A stretch of 64,000 nt of DNA from Ophioceras dolichostomum (taxonomy: Eukaryota > Ascomycota > Sordariomycetes > Magnaporthales > Ophioceraceae): positions 87,327 through 151,326 of the forward strand of contig PYST01000056.1 of NCBI GenBank assembly GCA_003049485.1. The letters run 5' to 3'. How positions within the stretch are numbered: position 1 is the first letter of the stretch; every line of letters starts with the position of its first letter. The notes beneath the pieces are model-generated. The model had not been told where the DNA came from and searched no databases. It saw only the letters and a program-made list of their open reading frames with translations. Shown here piece after piece: positions 12,157 to 25,179 of this stretch. A program made the position numbers and the translations under genes.

Positions 12157-13114
12157 CTCTCTGAGACGCTTGACTTCCTTTCTCAGACGCTTTTTTGAAG
12201 TGGATCGTTCGACGCCGATACTATCCGGAGTCTTTGATAGTGAAGTGTGTCGGTTGAGAAAAAAAGAAAGGAAGGATGCAATGAAGAAGGTTCGAAGTCT
12301 CAGCTTGATGCTGACTGATGCTGAGGGTGAACCAGACCAGGCGTCAATGGAGCATCCGAGAGCCCCGCGGCAGAGAGAGAAATGAGGGGTTTGCAGGTGT
12401 CATCACCGTTGTGGGCAGCGATTTTTAGTGGCTTCTGTCCACCATGGCTGCTGCATGACCTGAGTGACCTCCACTGCTGGCGACGACTCACTCAAGTTGC
12501 GAATAATGACTGATGATTGAAACTCAATAATACTCCCTCCGCTGAGATATGCCACTTACTTGGTTCTCTGAATTTGTGGATTGAGATGCATCACGGAAGT
12601 AGGCTTAGCTTTCTTCAATCTGCAAACACTCATTCGTTCACCCACAAATATTCAATAAAAAGGAGAGTGTTCATTCCGTCAAGTCTATTCCTTGGTATTC
12701 ATACTAGTTCAACAACACCTTCTACTTGCTGCGAGGAGAATCACAGGATAAGAGAAACCGCACACAAAGTAGTATAGAAGACAGTGTAAAGAAAAAGGGA
12801 TTCCAGTCCTTCTCATATCCTCATGTAGTAATGCATCGTAATAAGAATCGCGAGATAGGTGGACGAAAAAAAGAAGAAAAAATAATAAGAAAGGAAAAGG
12901 CGCCATGCCAGCCAGCATATGCCAACGAGGCTTTTTGTGTCCTCCTGTTGCTTTTCCAACCCGTCGATCTTCTGCCCGTAAAGGATGATGAACCGGTATG
13001 TATATATGTGAACGTCTGCACATCTCTAGGGCAATCTCTCATGTGTGTGACAGACTTCCCAACAGATTCCAATCAGCCACCACCGCCACCACTGAGCGAA
13101 CCCGAAAGCCACTC
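12157..13114. other. Intergenic: upstream region of the p34/Irc6 gene
   Basis: Upstream flank of the minus-strand Irc6-like gene. It contains A/G-rich patches near 12840-12900 and short open frames with no coding character. No gene seen. Confidence 0.5.
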
Positions 13115-13894
13115 TCAGAGCCTCCTCCCAGCAACATCACAACTGCTGTTGCCTTGTTGTTTTTGTTGCCTCGGCTGTAGTCGTTGTTCGAGCTGCCGTT
13201 GATCTTGATCTTGATCTTGCTCTTGCTCTCGCTCTCGCTGCTGCTCGTCTTCCTCCTCCTCCTGCTGCTGTCCATGGTTCTCAGAGCCAGCATAAACAGT
13301 AGTAGTAGACCTAGCAGACGCAACAGACGCGACAGACGCGGCAGACGCAACGGCAGCAGCAGCGACGTCGGCATCGAGGTTGAGTCTTTCGAGCCCCAGT
13401 CTGCTCCTCATACTACTACTCCTAGTTTCGGGCCTCTTTTTCTGCATCTTCTTGATGACATTATTATTATCTAGACCGCCGAGCTTGCCCATTGGCTTCC
13501 TTCTGTGTGTGGGAGTGGTGACCGTGCGTGATAAGACTGGCGGCGGTGGTGGCCATGGTGTCGCGGTTGTAGCTGGGGATGATGCTGTCGCCATCGCTGC
13601 GGATGATGACAATGGTGTCGATCGTTTCGCACTGTCATCGACCCCAAAGTCGGGCATTTCCCTCCTCCACGCGCCATTGCCACCCTCAGGCCGGAGGCAT
13701 AACGGCGGCGGCGGCTTCAAAGGTGGTGGGCCCTCCTTCCCCTCATCGACTGACGGCGGCGAAGCCTTCTCACCCGCGGGGGTCTGCGATGGAGAACACT
13801 GCGTTGACGAGGCCGCCCCATCCACCGCCGCACCTTCCACGCTCTCTGCCGCCTTTATGCTGGTGCAATGATCATCGCTATCCTGGCAGCCACT
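13115..13894 (-). other. Open frame following the ABC transporter stop, same frame
   Basis: After the TAG at 13897-13895 the same frame stays open for 259 codons, ending in TGA at 13115. The product would be Pro/Ser/Ala-rich, with a basic stretch (NVIKKMQKKRPETR) and a Gln/Glu/Asp/Arg-rich tail. No ATG lies near its 5' end; the first is about 74 codons in. It could be a C-terminal extension cut off by a recent stop, a readthrough extension, a separate small gene starting at an internal ATG, or chance openness in GC-rich DNA. I recognise no domain. Confidence 0.35.
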
Positions 13895-16800
13895 CTATGG
13901 CGCGGCCGTCGTCGTCGTCGTCGCCGTCGCCGTCGCAGAATCGTCACCATCGCCATCGCCATCGCCATCATCATCGCCGTCGATATCGACGAGAGTGTTG
14001 ACGTTATTCTTCGCATCCCACGCCTTCTTGGCCGCCTTGGCCAAAACGTCGTAGTCGCCACTCATATCGCACATGCTCCTAAAGATCCCTGTCGTCGTCG
14101 TTGCACCAGGACCAGCAGTACCAGGAGAAGAAGAAGCAACGGCAGTAGACGCCGTGGCGCCCGACCTAGTACTAGCACCACCGGACGCCGTCGTCGTCGC
14201 CGAGGGACTGGAAGGAGAACTAGAACCATTATTACTCTTCTGCTGCTGCATCAGCTCCCAAGGGTGGCCGAACTCGACGACCTGCCCCTTGTCCAGCACG
14301 AGGACCTTGTCGTAGTCGACGATGGTCTGCAGGCGGTGCGCGATCGTGATGATGGTCGTGGTCAGCTCGCGGATCGTGTCCTGGATCTTGGCGTCGGTCG
14401 CGTAGTCGATCGAGGCCGTAGCCTCGTCCATCACCAGGACCGACGGCTCCTTCAGCATCGCCCGCGCGAGGCACAGGAGCTGCCGCTGGCCCTGGGACAG
14501 GTTCGAGCCGGACTCGGACACGGGCGACGACAGGTTCAGGAAGATGTTCTTGTTGGTGGCCGCCGGCGCCGCCGGCGGTGCTGTTGATGCCGCTGGTGCA
14601 GCGGCTGGTGCCGTCGTCGATGTGGACGGGGACGGCGGGGTAGTAGCAGCGGCAACGTTACCTCCCTCGCCCTCGGTATCTTGGGGTACTTCGACTATCG
14701 AAGGAGGCGCGCCGGTTCCAGGCGTGCTGCGGCTCGACTCCTCCTCGGCGGAGATGAGCTGCACGCGCCGCAGGGCGGCGAACAGCTGCTCGTCGGTGAA
14801 CAGCTCGAAAGGGTCGAGGTTAGACCGGATCGTGCCCATGAATAGCGTCGGCTCCTGGGGTACAATCGTGATGGCCTCGCGCAGATCGCGCAGGCCGATT
14901 TGGCCAATATCGATGTCGTCTATGAGAATCTTGCCCTCGTCCGCCTCGAGTGCCCTGAAGATGGCCAGCGCGAGCGAGGACTTGCCCGCGCCCGTGCGGC
15001 CCACGATCCCCACCTTCTCCCTGGCCGCGATGCGGAACGTAACGTTTCTCAGGACCGGCTCCAGGTCCTTGCGGTACCGCGTCGTGTAGCCCACGAACTC
15101 GACCGCGCCCTTGCTCGGCCAGTCCTGCGGCGGGCGGTTCTTCTCCACGATCGGCTCGGCCTCCTGCTCGACCTCGAGGTACTCCTTGATGCGCTCGACC
15201 GAGTTCATGTTCTGTTCGTTCATAGCATACAGCCGCACTAGCCACAGGATGTTTTCGGAGAATCCTATCGCGTAACTCATCGACAGACCTGCGGAGCCGG
15301 CATCGATCTTGCCCAGGCTGAGGATGACGAACATGCCTGCGAAGAAGGCGACGAAGTCGCCCAGCAGGTCGGTCCGGAAGGCGAGCCATCTGTTAGCGGC
15401 CCACAGGTAGATGAAGGGCCGCAGCTGCGTGTTGATGCGGGCCATGTTGTCGCGCACGAAGCGCCGCTCCTCGCCGTACGCCCGGATGGTGGTCACGCCG
15501 CTCAGGGTCTCGCCGAACTGCTGAAACAGGGGGCTGCGCGCCACGGACTCGAGGCGCTTGAGGTCGCGCGACGAGCTGAGGTAGAACTTGCCGAGGTAGA
15601 CGTAGGCGGCTGTGATAAAGACGCCCGCGACGAGGAATCCGGGGGTGATGGCGGCGATCAGGACGACGGTCACCACGATGCCCAGGGCGCAGCTCATAAC
15701 CCCGATGGCAACCGGCGCCACTTCCTGGTCTACCGCCTCCAGGTCTTTGCTGAAGCGGTTCATGATCTGGCCAAGGGGTGTCACGTCGAAAAACCCAAAC
15801 TTGGCGCGAGACACGGTGCTCATCAGCCGATCGTGGATCTTGTACGAGGCGGCCACGGACCCGAAGAAGATCCACATGTCGCGCACGAACGCCATAAGCG
15901 CCCCGGCCATCCCAATGGCCGCTAGCACCAAAAGGTAGTAGCTGACATTGACCTCCGGGGCCATCAGCGCCTCCAGAGCCGTCGTGCCGTTGCCCGCCCC
16001 GAACGGCGTGTTGTCCCTGATATAGGTCGAGATGGAGGCCAGGTAGGTGGGGCTGAACGACTGAATGGAGTAGCTGTGCGAGTTCAGGCTGAAGAGGATG
16101 CTTGACGACGACGACATCGTCATGTTGCCGGCGTCGGCGGCGTTCGTCATGTAATGGTTGCTTTCTGTAGTAGGGTACTGGTTCGCCCACTCCTTGATCC
16201 AGTAGTTGGACGCAACCCCGCTTATTTGCTGCAGTCCAAAGACAAGGCAGGTAACGAACCAGAACCACGTCGACCCCATAGAACGGAGGTACAGCTGGAT
16301 AACGTCCCACTTCACCGCGCCCGTCACGATCCCCTCCTCTGGCTGGACGGCCTGCTTCTTGTCCTTCTTGTCCTTCTTGCCATCCTTCTTCGGACTGCCG
16401 CCCTGGAGCGCCTGAGAGTCTCTACGCGGCTTCGACAAGTGGTCGCCCCCGTTTGCGTCGATCAACGTGTCTCCACTCTCTTCGCCGACGCTCGAGGGCA
16501 CCCGCGAGGGCACATGCGACACGCTCGGTGATGTACCAGCCGACTTGTTCTGGACATCCTCGCCGAGCAGGCCAGCAGCTATGATCTCCGCCGAAGGGCC
16601 CTGGTTCGAAATGCGTCCGTTGTTCATAATGACGGTGTAGTCAGAGTGCGGCACGCAGAGTGGGATGTTGTGCGAGACCAGGATGCAGGTCCGGCCGCGC
16701 ATTAGCGGGCCTTTGATGCAGTTGCTGAAGATCCACTGCGCCGTGTGCGAGTCTACCGCGCTCAGGCAGTCGTCTAGCAAGAGGTGCATCGAGTTGGAGT

Positions 16801-19527
16801 AAACTGCCCGAGCTAGCGAGATGCGCTGCTTCTGTCCTCCCGAGAGGGTGATGCCCTTCTCGCCGACGAGTGTCTCGTCGCCATTGTCTAGGATCTCCAG
16901 GTCGCGCTCCAACGCGCAGGCCACAATGACGTCGTGGTACCGCTTTTCGTCGAACGGCGCTGAGAATAGGATGTTGTCGCGGATGTTAGCGTTGACCAGC
17001 CACGCCTGCTGGGCTACGTAGGCGCACGTCTCGGCAAGACCTGTTTCCGGGTCCGGCCGCACGTCCTCGCGGCTGCGCCCGCCGGGCAAGTAGACGCGCC
17101 CTTCCAGGAGCGTCATCTCGCCGAGCAGCGCCATGAGCAGCGATGTCTTGCCAGATCCTGTCGGGCCCGTGACCACGTTGAGCCCCCCGATCTTGAATTC
17201 AAGGTCGAGGTCGAGCAGCCGGAATGCCATAGAGCCGTCCTCTGCGATCACGTCCTTGCCGCCCCAGATGAAGGTCGCCTTGCGGAAGCCGATGACGCGC
17301 TCGCCACTCTCATCGATGTTGTCTTCGCCGAGCTGCGTGAATTTGTCTGTCTCGTCCTCCGACAGGAACTCCTCGATACGGTCCACCGAGACCTTGGCCT
17401 CCTGCACGTGGGCGAGCATATCACCGAACTGGTCGAGGGGAACCCGAAGCAACATAAAGAGTGAGATGGCGGTGAACGCCACCGAGGGGTGCAAGGACTT
17501 CTTCTCGATGAAGGTGTAGACCAGGAAGGAAAAGAAGGTGATGAGCACCGGCACCGTGTTCCAGACGGCGACGGCCATGGCCCACACGACGTAGCGCTTC
17601 CGCAGGGCCCGCAGCTCGGCCGCCCGCTTCTCGTTGACGATGTTGCCGAAACGGTGCTCCCACGCGAAGTACTTGATGATGCGGATGTTCTGGAGGATCT
17701 CGTTGGTCGTGTGGATCCGCTTGTCAGTCGCGGCCATGATGGTCTTCTGCGTCGAGTTGAACGCCCGCCCAAACGCGATATTGATCGGGATCAGCGCCGC
17801 CATGACGATGAATCCCGGGATCGCACTCAGGCCCATCACTTGGTACAGAAGAAACACGGATACGATGAGCTGCGACGGCGCAGCCGCGACGATGAAGTGA
17901 AGGTACGCCGTGACTTCGGACACCTTGAAGCTGTCGACCGACATGAGGTTGATGATCGTGCCGAGATTGGCCTGCTCGTCCGTAGCCGCCGGGTCCTTCT
18001 TGTCCTTCTTGTCCTTGTCCTTGTCCTCGTCGCCCTTTGCTGCGTCGCCCTTCTTATTGCCGTCGCCGCCGGATAGGCCGATCATCCGTTTGAGCCTAGC
18101 GAGCCTTCCCAGGGGCTTCTCGCCCTGCTTGCCGGCACCAAGAGACGAGTCCTTCCCCGCGGATGCCTTTCTCCTCAGGGATTTGGCGTAGATCTCGCCG
18201 ATCAGGATCGCGCGGACGTTGATGCATATCTTGCGTCCAATCCATAACGCACGGTTATTTGCCAGTGACGCTACCATGTCGGTAACAGGTAGCAGGATGA
18301 CGTAGAGCCAGAGGACATTCCGAGGCGACCGCGGGTTCTCGACATACTCGAGGATGGCCCTCAGCAGCATGGTCGGCACAAAGGTAAAGACTCCGCCAAT
18401 GACGGCCCAAATAGCCTGGGCTATCAGCATGCTCTTGAAGTAGGACAGCAGATGAAGCGACAGCGCGACGGTCTTCTTCACTTGCCGGTAGTGCGCCAGC
18501 ACTGCTGTCGCCTTGTCCTTCGGCAACAAGTTCCAGACCTTGTCAATCTCGTATGGCGCCTTGTAGCCATCCCAGACGATGGAGTCCACCCAGCCGAAAG
18601 TGAAGTCTGAGAACACCGAAGCAAGATTCTCGCGCGAGGGTGGGATGCCGTCTTCCCATTCGAGCATGATCGTCTTGTTGCCCTTGCGCGTGGTTATGGC
18701 CATGACGAACAGCAGCGTGGTCAGGGCGAACTCGACGATGATCATGATCTGGGAGAGTCGCGAGAGTGGGTGCACGAGCGTGGATCGGAATATCGCCACC
18801 AGGAAGAGCCATTGGCAGCCGTAGATGACGGCCGTGTGGTTCCAGAGGCGAGGCACTCGCCTGGCGCCGTTGCCCATCAACAAGCGCACCGAGGCCAGGA
18901 CGAGGACGTAAGTCCAGGTGGCCAAACCGACGATCACGCCCACGCGGCCGCCGGACCCGTAGGTCCCTTTTACAAGCGCGACAACATTGATGGCGACCAG
19001 GCCTACCACGGCGAGCTCCTCCGCCACGACCGAGAGAGTCTGGGCAGGGGGGTGGTCGGCTTGCACGATGGAACCCTTCGTCGTGGTCTTAACAAGGGCT
19101 AGCCGGCCGCCATTGATGGTCAGACCCTCCTCGTCCTCGGCCTCGCTGTCGACGGCACCATCTTCTTCTAGGGGGAGGTCGGTGTGGCGCGCAGCCCCCT
19201 GCCGTGGTTCGTGCTCCGGGATCGGATGATAAGCCGCTCTCCGCTGTTTTATCCGTGCCGCCGCAGCTCGGCCACTTTGGACAACAAGGTTGAGAAAAGA
19301 CAACGATATTACGACCAGAGGAAACAACACCCGCAGATAACTAACGAAGGGGAAGAAAAGTCAGCACCTAAGTTTCAGGTCCAAGGCATCTAAATGGGGG
19401 ATATCGCCATGCACTTGTTGTGTCTGTCGGGTGCGCTGGCCGGAGAGGCGCAGACTCACTCATGCTGGAAACAATACGAGAGGTCGTCATAGTGCCATAT
19501 TGGCCAGTCGCAAGCCGCGAAACCCAT
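13895..19527 (-). CDS. ABCC-type (MRP/Ybt1-like) full-length ABC transporter
   Basis: Exons 19527-19460 and 19340-13895; 119-nt intron; 1837 residues. The short first exon encodes PIWHYDDLSYCFQH, the usual start of fungal ABCC proteins, and joins in phase to a hydrophobic TMD0. The order is TMD0, TMD1, NBD1, TMD2, NBD2. NBD1 (about 720-960) has Walker A GPTGSGKTS, signature LSGGQKQR and Walker B LLLDDCLSAVD, where Asp replaces the catalytic Glu, as is common in ABCC NBD1. NBD2 (about 1450-1710) has GRTGAGKSS, LSQGQRQ and VLVMDEATASID plus the H-loop IAHRL, so it is catalytically complete. A Pro/Ala/Thr-rich insertion of about 60 residues precedes the NBD2 signature. Another Lys/Asp-rich insertion (KDKDKKDKKD) lies within TMD1. 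The family exports glutathione conjugates or bile acids into the vacuole; the substrate here is unknown. The C-terminus is low-complexity Asp/Gly/Thr. Confidence 0.93.
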
Positions 19528-19759
19528 CCTACCCCACGTCTGGTCCGACGAGGCGTGGAGGACCTGATCGTCGGGAGGGGGCCAAGAGGAGGAAGCGTGG
19601 GGGTTAGGTGAGCAGATCGACGTAATGCGGTAGGATGTCCCAGATACAGCTTGAAGTCGCGCCTGGAGCCTTTGGAGGAATGATTTTGGGCGAGAGGGCG
19701 GGGACTGGAGAGAGCTTAGACGTCTTCGCGGCCGAGGCAGGCGCGGGAAGCTCCACCGC

Positions 19760-19765
19760 TTTATA
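19760..19765 (-). promoter_or_regulatory. Possible TATA box of the ABC transporter gene
   Basis: On the minus strand CTTATAAAG lies about 235 nt upstream of ATG 19527. Position and sequence fit a TATA element, but fungal promoters often lack one, so this is tentative. Confidence 0.35.
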
Positions 19766-22328
19766 AGTTGAAGACAAGCACGAGGAACCAGCAAGCTCGC
19801 TTCACTACCAGCGCAACCTTAGTCTGCCGGAGGAGGAGAGGGGGAGAGAAAGGGAAATGCAATATGAATGATAAGGGAAAAGGGAAGAAATCGAATGGGC
19901 CGACCGACACAAAAAAAAAAATCCGAAGTAGCGGGCGCCCCAAGTTGTAACGAAGGCGGGTAAAGGTGGGTGTGGAGTCTAGTCTGGAGTAGCGACTCAA
20001 GAAACCTACCACAGTAACGACCCGGCGCTGTGGAAGTCCGTCACCAGTCTAATCGCTCGGTGCTCGGAGCTCCTGCTGTATTTATTAGTCCCAGGATGCC
20101 TCCTCGGCGTCGAGCTTTCGCTCTCCCACTTCCAGCTATCAACAACGGATTTGAAGGCCAACACGGACAGGCCCAGGCCTGGGATCCTGGCCGGCGATCG
20201 TTGGCTGCAGCAGCCCGGCCGTCCCGGATCCTGATTGCTGATTGTTTTCTGTCCTTCCCACTAACGTAATTGGTGTGCACGCACACGACCAAAACGAACC
20301 TCCAAATAAGAAAAATTCAGTGAACGCCTGGCCCACGACAAGAACCCCACCCGAAAAGAGAGAACTTTTGGCTGCGCCGTTTCTTTTCGACCCTGAAATG
20401 ATGATGTCACTCGGGCTCTGTATTACCAAATTCCCCCATCAGATGCCAAAAGGGCCAGAGAGGAAAAATCCTAATTGCGGCTCTTTTGGCTGAGTTCCGA
20501 CTGTCTGAGTCAACCACGTCCTCGGATCGAGTGCATTTAAAACAAATCGAGAACACTGGTCTTCGGCGTGCACAAGGCTTCAGTGTTTCGTTTTGCAGGC
20601 TGCCTTGCCGGTAGCCTTTCCCCCCTCCCCTTCTCGAGAGAAAGACTCGAGCCCTGTCAGAATCGTTGCGAGTCGGCAGATCTCCCCTCCATCACGCAAT
20701 TACTTGCCTGCCTAATGGTGCGGTTGATGCCTTATGGCAAAGCCGAACTGCCGTCAATCTTTACTGAGGATGACATGCTTTGCTGTCCGATGACCGACTG
20801 ACGGGACGAACTGCCTTTTCCCGACATCAAAAACCTAATGACCTGCCTGTGGACAGCCCAGCAGAGCCTCGCGGCGACTGATTGGGCAATGCGGCAAACC
20901 ACCAGACAGGGATTCTGAATGACTCCTCCTCCACCTCCCCCGCAGCAAGCTAGCTCGGGCGATCATGCAAACCTGCCGTTTTTTTGTCAACCTCCTTCCT
21001 CACTCGTCTCGCCGATAACGAAAACGAAAAACTTAGCGTCATGTGGAAACGAACATCACATCTCATATCTTCCCTCGCCCCCCCACCCGCTTTCTTTATA
21101 TCCTCTACATACATACCACCTCGCTTGTTATTACAGGAGGCGGGAGAGGGAAAAAAAAAGAATAGAACTTAAGGCAAATCGGCGACAACATCCGAGCCCA
21201 CAATCGTCCCCTCCAGTGTGGCACTACATATTACAGGGTGCTTGCACCGCAGGCAGGCTACTGCCCACATGACGGGGAACGACGCGGCAGAGAACGAGCA
21301 AGCGAAGCAAAGCGGAGATGCTGCAGAGGACCAGAGCGCATTGGCGAATCAGAGGTCCGCTAAAGACGCTCTCTTCCTTTTCAACAGTATTAAAAGCCCC
21401 AACATAGGTGCAGACATGCGTGCAGACATGCGTGCTGCATATGTGATGGATACGGAGAGGGGGAGGGGCACCCAGAGTGACAGCAGAAATAACGAGCGTC
21501 TCTCCATACACTGGAGGGTATATATGGCAGCAGACAGGAGGCCGTGATGCAGGGAGGTACCTACCTACCTACCTCGCTCGCCTAGGTATACCCATGTAGC
21601 ATCATGATGATCCTTCTTTTGTCCTAATTTGCAGACCAGCTTGCAGCAAAGCACATTATCACAACCGCGCCCCGCGCCCCGCGCCCGATATCGCCGCCAA
21701 CATCCTTGACTCCCTGCCTCACTGACATGCTTGCTGACCATTCTGGAGACTCTCGTTCGTCCATCTCACATCCTTGTTGTACTTCTCGTACCTGCTATAC
21801 CTGCCTTATTCACTGTCTGTCTTCCCCAAGGCAAGAAGAGAAGGCCAATCTTCTGGGTCAGGCATGTGTTTGAGGTACGTAGTAGGTACAGGTAGTAGGT
21901 ACAGGTAGTAGGTATGTCTCTTCGTTTATTCTTTGCACTTTTCACCCCACCCACCACCAATCATATCATCATCCATCCATCGTCAAAATTTCCGGTCCTG
22001 GAAAAAGACGGCAAGGACAGCCCGCCCACATTGGTCGCACGGCGTCACAGCTGCTGACCGCCACCTGCGCGGGTAAGACAAATAGAAGAAGAAGAAGAGA
22101 GAGAGAGAAAAAAAAAACGTGAGTCACAGAATAGACAGCACCTGTCTCGTCAAGCTGGACTCTTGTTGCTCCGAGGACGTATCCTGGCGGGGCGCGGGCA
22201 CGGAGACGGGACGGATGTTGACGGGCCATGCATACCTACCTAGGTACCTACCTACCTACACATGCATTGAGAAACTCAAGCATACCTACCAATGCAAATA
22301 GAAACTACCAACCTAGGTACCTACAGTT

Positions 22329-22401
22329 TGTTGTTGTTGTTGTTGTTGAATTTTTGGCGCTTTCAACAGACGTTAAAAATTCAACAACAACAACAACAAC
22401 A
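22329..22401. repeat. Perfect 27-bp inverted repeat, 19-nt loop, flanking direct repeats
   Basis: The left arm 22329-22355 (GTTGTT repeated, then GAATTTTT) is an exact reverse complement of the right arm 22375-22401. The loop is 22356-22374. The nine bases ACAGTTTGT occur at both edges (22323-22331 and 22399-22407), overlapping the arm ends. The layout is that of a very small MITE-like insertion with a target-site duplication, or of a hairpin made by microsatellite inversion. No coding capacity. Confidence 0.85.
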
Positions 22402-23403
22402 GTTTGTGACTTCTTTCCTTCGTAAACCGTATTCCGTCCGAAACGCTCGACAAGGTTAGGCACCTACCTTAGGCTTGTGGGTTGTATGGGAGGTAGGAAG
22501 GTTTGATAGGATCATGTACCCCTCACTCACTCACTCACCGACTGCATCGCACTGCACCCGTTGCAACTGGCTGGTGGAGGTGGTTGTGTGCCGTCCAGAC
22601 ATACCTAGACATCGGACGCTTCAGTTTCTGCCTGCTGAGCCATATTGAAATATCAGGCAGAAGATATTGGCTCGCGTTAGGACGGAGATATGAAGACCAT
22701 AACCAGGCTGGCCATCATCCAAGTAGTAGGTAGGTCCTACCAAGGTAGACCGTCACATGTTCGGTACGTACAAGCAAGTCTCTTTGCTTCATGCGCGCAA
22801 AAAACTTGCATCGTGCTTCCGTCAAACACAAGCTCGATGGCTCACAAGAGCCAAAAGCTTACTTCTCTCGTCCCGAACTCACAGGCGCAGCCCGCCCGAT
22901 CCGACAAGACGGGTTCCAGAACTCGGCAAAGAACGCAAGAACACTGTATGAGAATATATTTAGGTTGCTTTGCAGTTATCGTCCCAATGGCGCGTTCATT
23001 TCATCGACTTTTTAAACCACCCATCCTCCCCAACCAGACTACGCCACCGTCGCCCTAGTAGGTTAGAGGTACCAGCTTTGACAAGAAACATGGCTTTATA
23101 GTAGTATTCAGAAAAGGAAAACTTTTAACCCTCCGCGTAGGGAAGAGCTTTTCGTTTTGTCCCCAGGCTTTTCTCCCAAGGTCAAGGTGATGCGCGATAT
23201 TATTACACGTGGTTTGTTGTGGCGCCATTAGAAGGAGGAGGTGGGGAAAGTTTCGCCTCTCTCATTCCAATCCGCTCCATGGCGTCGAAAAACCAACATT
23301 GGAATAAACCGACAGGAGAGAATTAGGAGCGGTAATGCAATTGTACGCATGCAGGTATGGATGTCGGCAAGGGAAAGAGAGACATCTAAGGCTCCCGGCC
23401 CGA

Positions 23404-25179
23404 TTAGGCACCCATGATCATGCCCTTCATGGATGCAAGGTCTCCCTCCTTCGCGGCGATCTCGAAGTACCCGTAGATGATACTATTATGCAGGCAGGGG
23501 GATTGTATTGTCAATATATTGTCGAATTGTAGGTTTCTCGGCTAGGTGCGGCTTAAAACTTACGTGACGGCGAGGAGGGTACCAGTTCCAGAGCCCAGGG
23601 CACCCATCAGGTCGCTGGCAACGGAGAGAGCACCAATGCACGCGCCACCGAAGGCAGCAGCCGTGGGGATGATGCGCTTGAGCTCCTTGTACATGCTCTG
23701 ATCGCGGTGGCCAGCCATGACGAGTCCCTGATCCTTCAGTTGCTTGGCGACATCGCGGGGGCTAGAGCCGGAGACCTCGATCCAGGTCTTGGAGAAGACG
23801 GCGCAGGCGGTGAGCATGTAGGCAATGTAGAGGGCCGTGTGAATGGGGTCGACGAGCGCGTCCTTGAAGTTGAGCGGCGGGGACATGTAGTAGGTGAGAC
23901 CCGAAACGGCCGACAGCTGCGAGGAGCCCTCCTTGGCCTCCCAGACGCCGAAGAGGCGGACGAGCAGGTTCTCCGAGAAGCGCGAGTACAGCATCTGCGA
24001 AATTATGAAGACGTTGGACGACAGGGCGCTCTGCAGCATGATAGGCATGTTGGAGGTGTAGAACAGGCGGACGGGGTACGAGCCGCGGGCACCACGCTGG
24101 CGCGACGACTTGACCGGGATCTCGACGCGGAAGCCCTGCAGGAAGATGACGGCCGCGAAGACGACCAGGGTGGCCAGCAGGTTCATGATGTTGGGCAGGT
24201 TCTGCCGGTAGAAGGCCTCCTGCAGAGCGCGCTGCTTGTTAGGCCAGGTCATGAGCAGGTGGAACAGGGCGATGACGGCGCCCTCGTACTCGGGCCCGCG
24301 GCCGGTGTTGATGCTGGTCGGCGAGAAAGCCTTCCACATGATGGACTCGCAGATGTTGGTGGCGATGAACAGCGAGATGCCGCTGCCGAGGCCGTATCCC
24401 TTCTGCAGAAGCTCATCCAGGAGGATGACCATCATGCCGGCGATGAACAGCTGGAGGATCAGGAGGAAGACGATACCGGCGCCGAGCTCGGAGGGCGGGC
24501 CGTACAGTCCGGTAAACACGTAGACGGTGGCGGTGCCGGCCGACAGGATGAACGCGAACAGCTTCTGGGCTGTCTGATAGAGCTCGCGGTCCGACTTAAG
24601 GTCCAGGTTGACATCGATCATGTGGGTGCCGGCCAGGAGCTGGAAGACCATTCCCGACGAGATGATGGGCGTGATTCCCAGCTCCATCAGCGTACCGCGG
24701 TTACTGGCCATCATCATGCGCAGCCAGTATAGAGGGTCGGAGGTATCCGAGGACACGATGCCGTACAAGGGCATCTGGCTCATGACCAGGAAGATCAGGA
24801 GCGTAAGGCCCGTCCACATCAACTTTTGGTTGAAGGGAATCTTCGTCTCGGGCTGCTGTACCTCGGGGAGGAATGGCACGAAGGGCTTGACAAGGTCAAG
24901 GAATCGTACTGCGAGCGAGCGGAAAACGGTGCGCGGTTGCGCACTCATACATGTCAGCTTAGTGCCGTGGTTGTCTATGCGATTCGGGCCCAATGGAACG
25001 GGAAAGTGTGCGCGCAAATCCCGTCGAGGAGTGGGCAACTTCGCTGAGCAAGCTCGGGGGAGGTAAATACCTATCTCCCCCGAGCTTTCAAGGCGACCAT
25101 GGTGTTCAATGGGGATGGCGACCAGCTGTCGGCTTGGCTTGGGTCGGGTTTTAGGAGGAAATCACTCACAGGAACTCAT
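23404..25179 (-). CDS. SEC61: Sec61 alpha subunit of the ER protein translocon
   Basis: Exons 25179-25170, 24908-23564 and 23482-23404; introns of 261 and 81 nt; 477 residues, the usual family length. The first exon is only 10 nt and encodes Met-Ser-Ser plus one base of the next codon; splicing gives MSSLRFLDLVKPF, the conserved fungal N-terminus. Ten membrane segments are expected. Visible landmarks include the plug region after PLYGIV, QKGYGLGSGISLF, and the cytosolic loop IPVKSSRQRGARGSYPV that contacts the ribosome. The last exon adds IIYGYFEIAAKEGD. It forms the protein-conducting channel of the ER membrane with the beta and gamma subunits. An open frame runs upstream of exon 2 as far as 25038, but its N-terminus is not family-like and would bypass the tiny first exon. 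Confidence 0.96.

Larger units (their letters stand above)
19528..23403. other. 3.9-kb intergenic region with repeats
   Basis: This lies between the ABC transporter start and the Sec61 3' end, both minus strand. Open frames are short and without coding character. It holds TACC/GGTA arrays (21556-21574, 21875-21914, 22231-22259, 22311-22325), a CGCGCCC run near 21670, an AAG/GA tract (22080-22107) and the hairpin at 22329-22401. No gene seen. Confidence 0.55.

Noticed and set aside
14900..17800. Open frames on both strands across the ABC transporter
   Set aside because: Shadow frames of a long GC-rich coding exon.
24909..25038. N-terminal extension of Sec61 from the open frame upstream of exon 2
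   Set aside because: The 10-nt first exon at 25179-25170 plus a proper intron restores the conserved MSSLRFLDLVKPF start; the extension has no family match.
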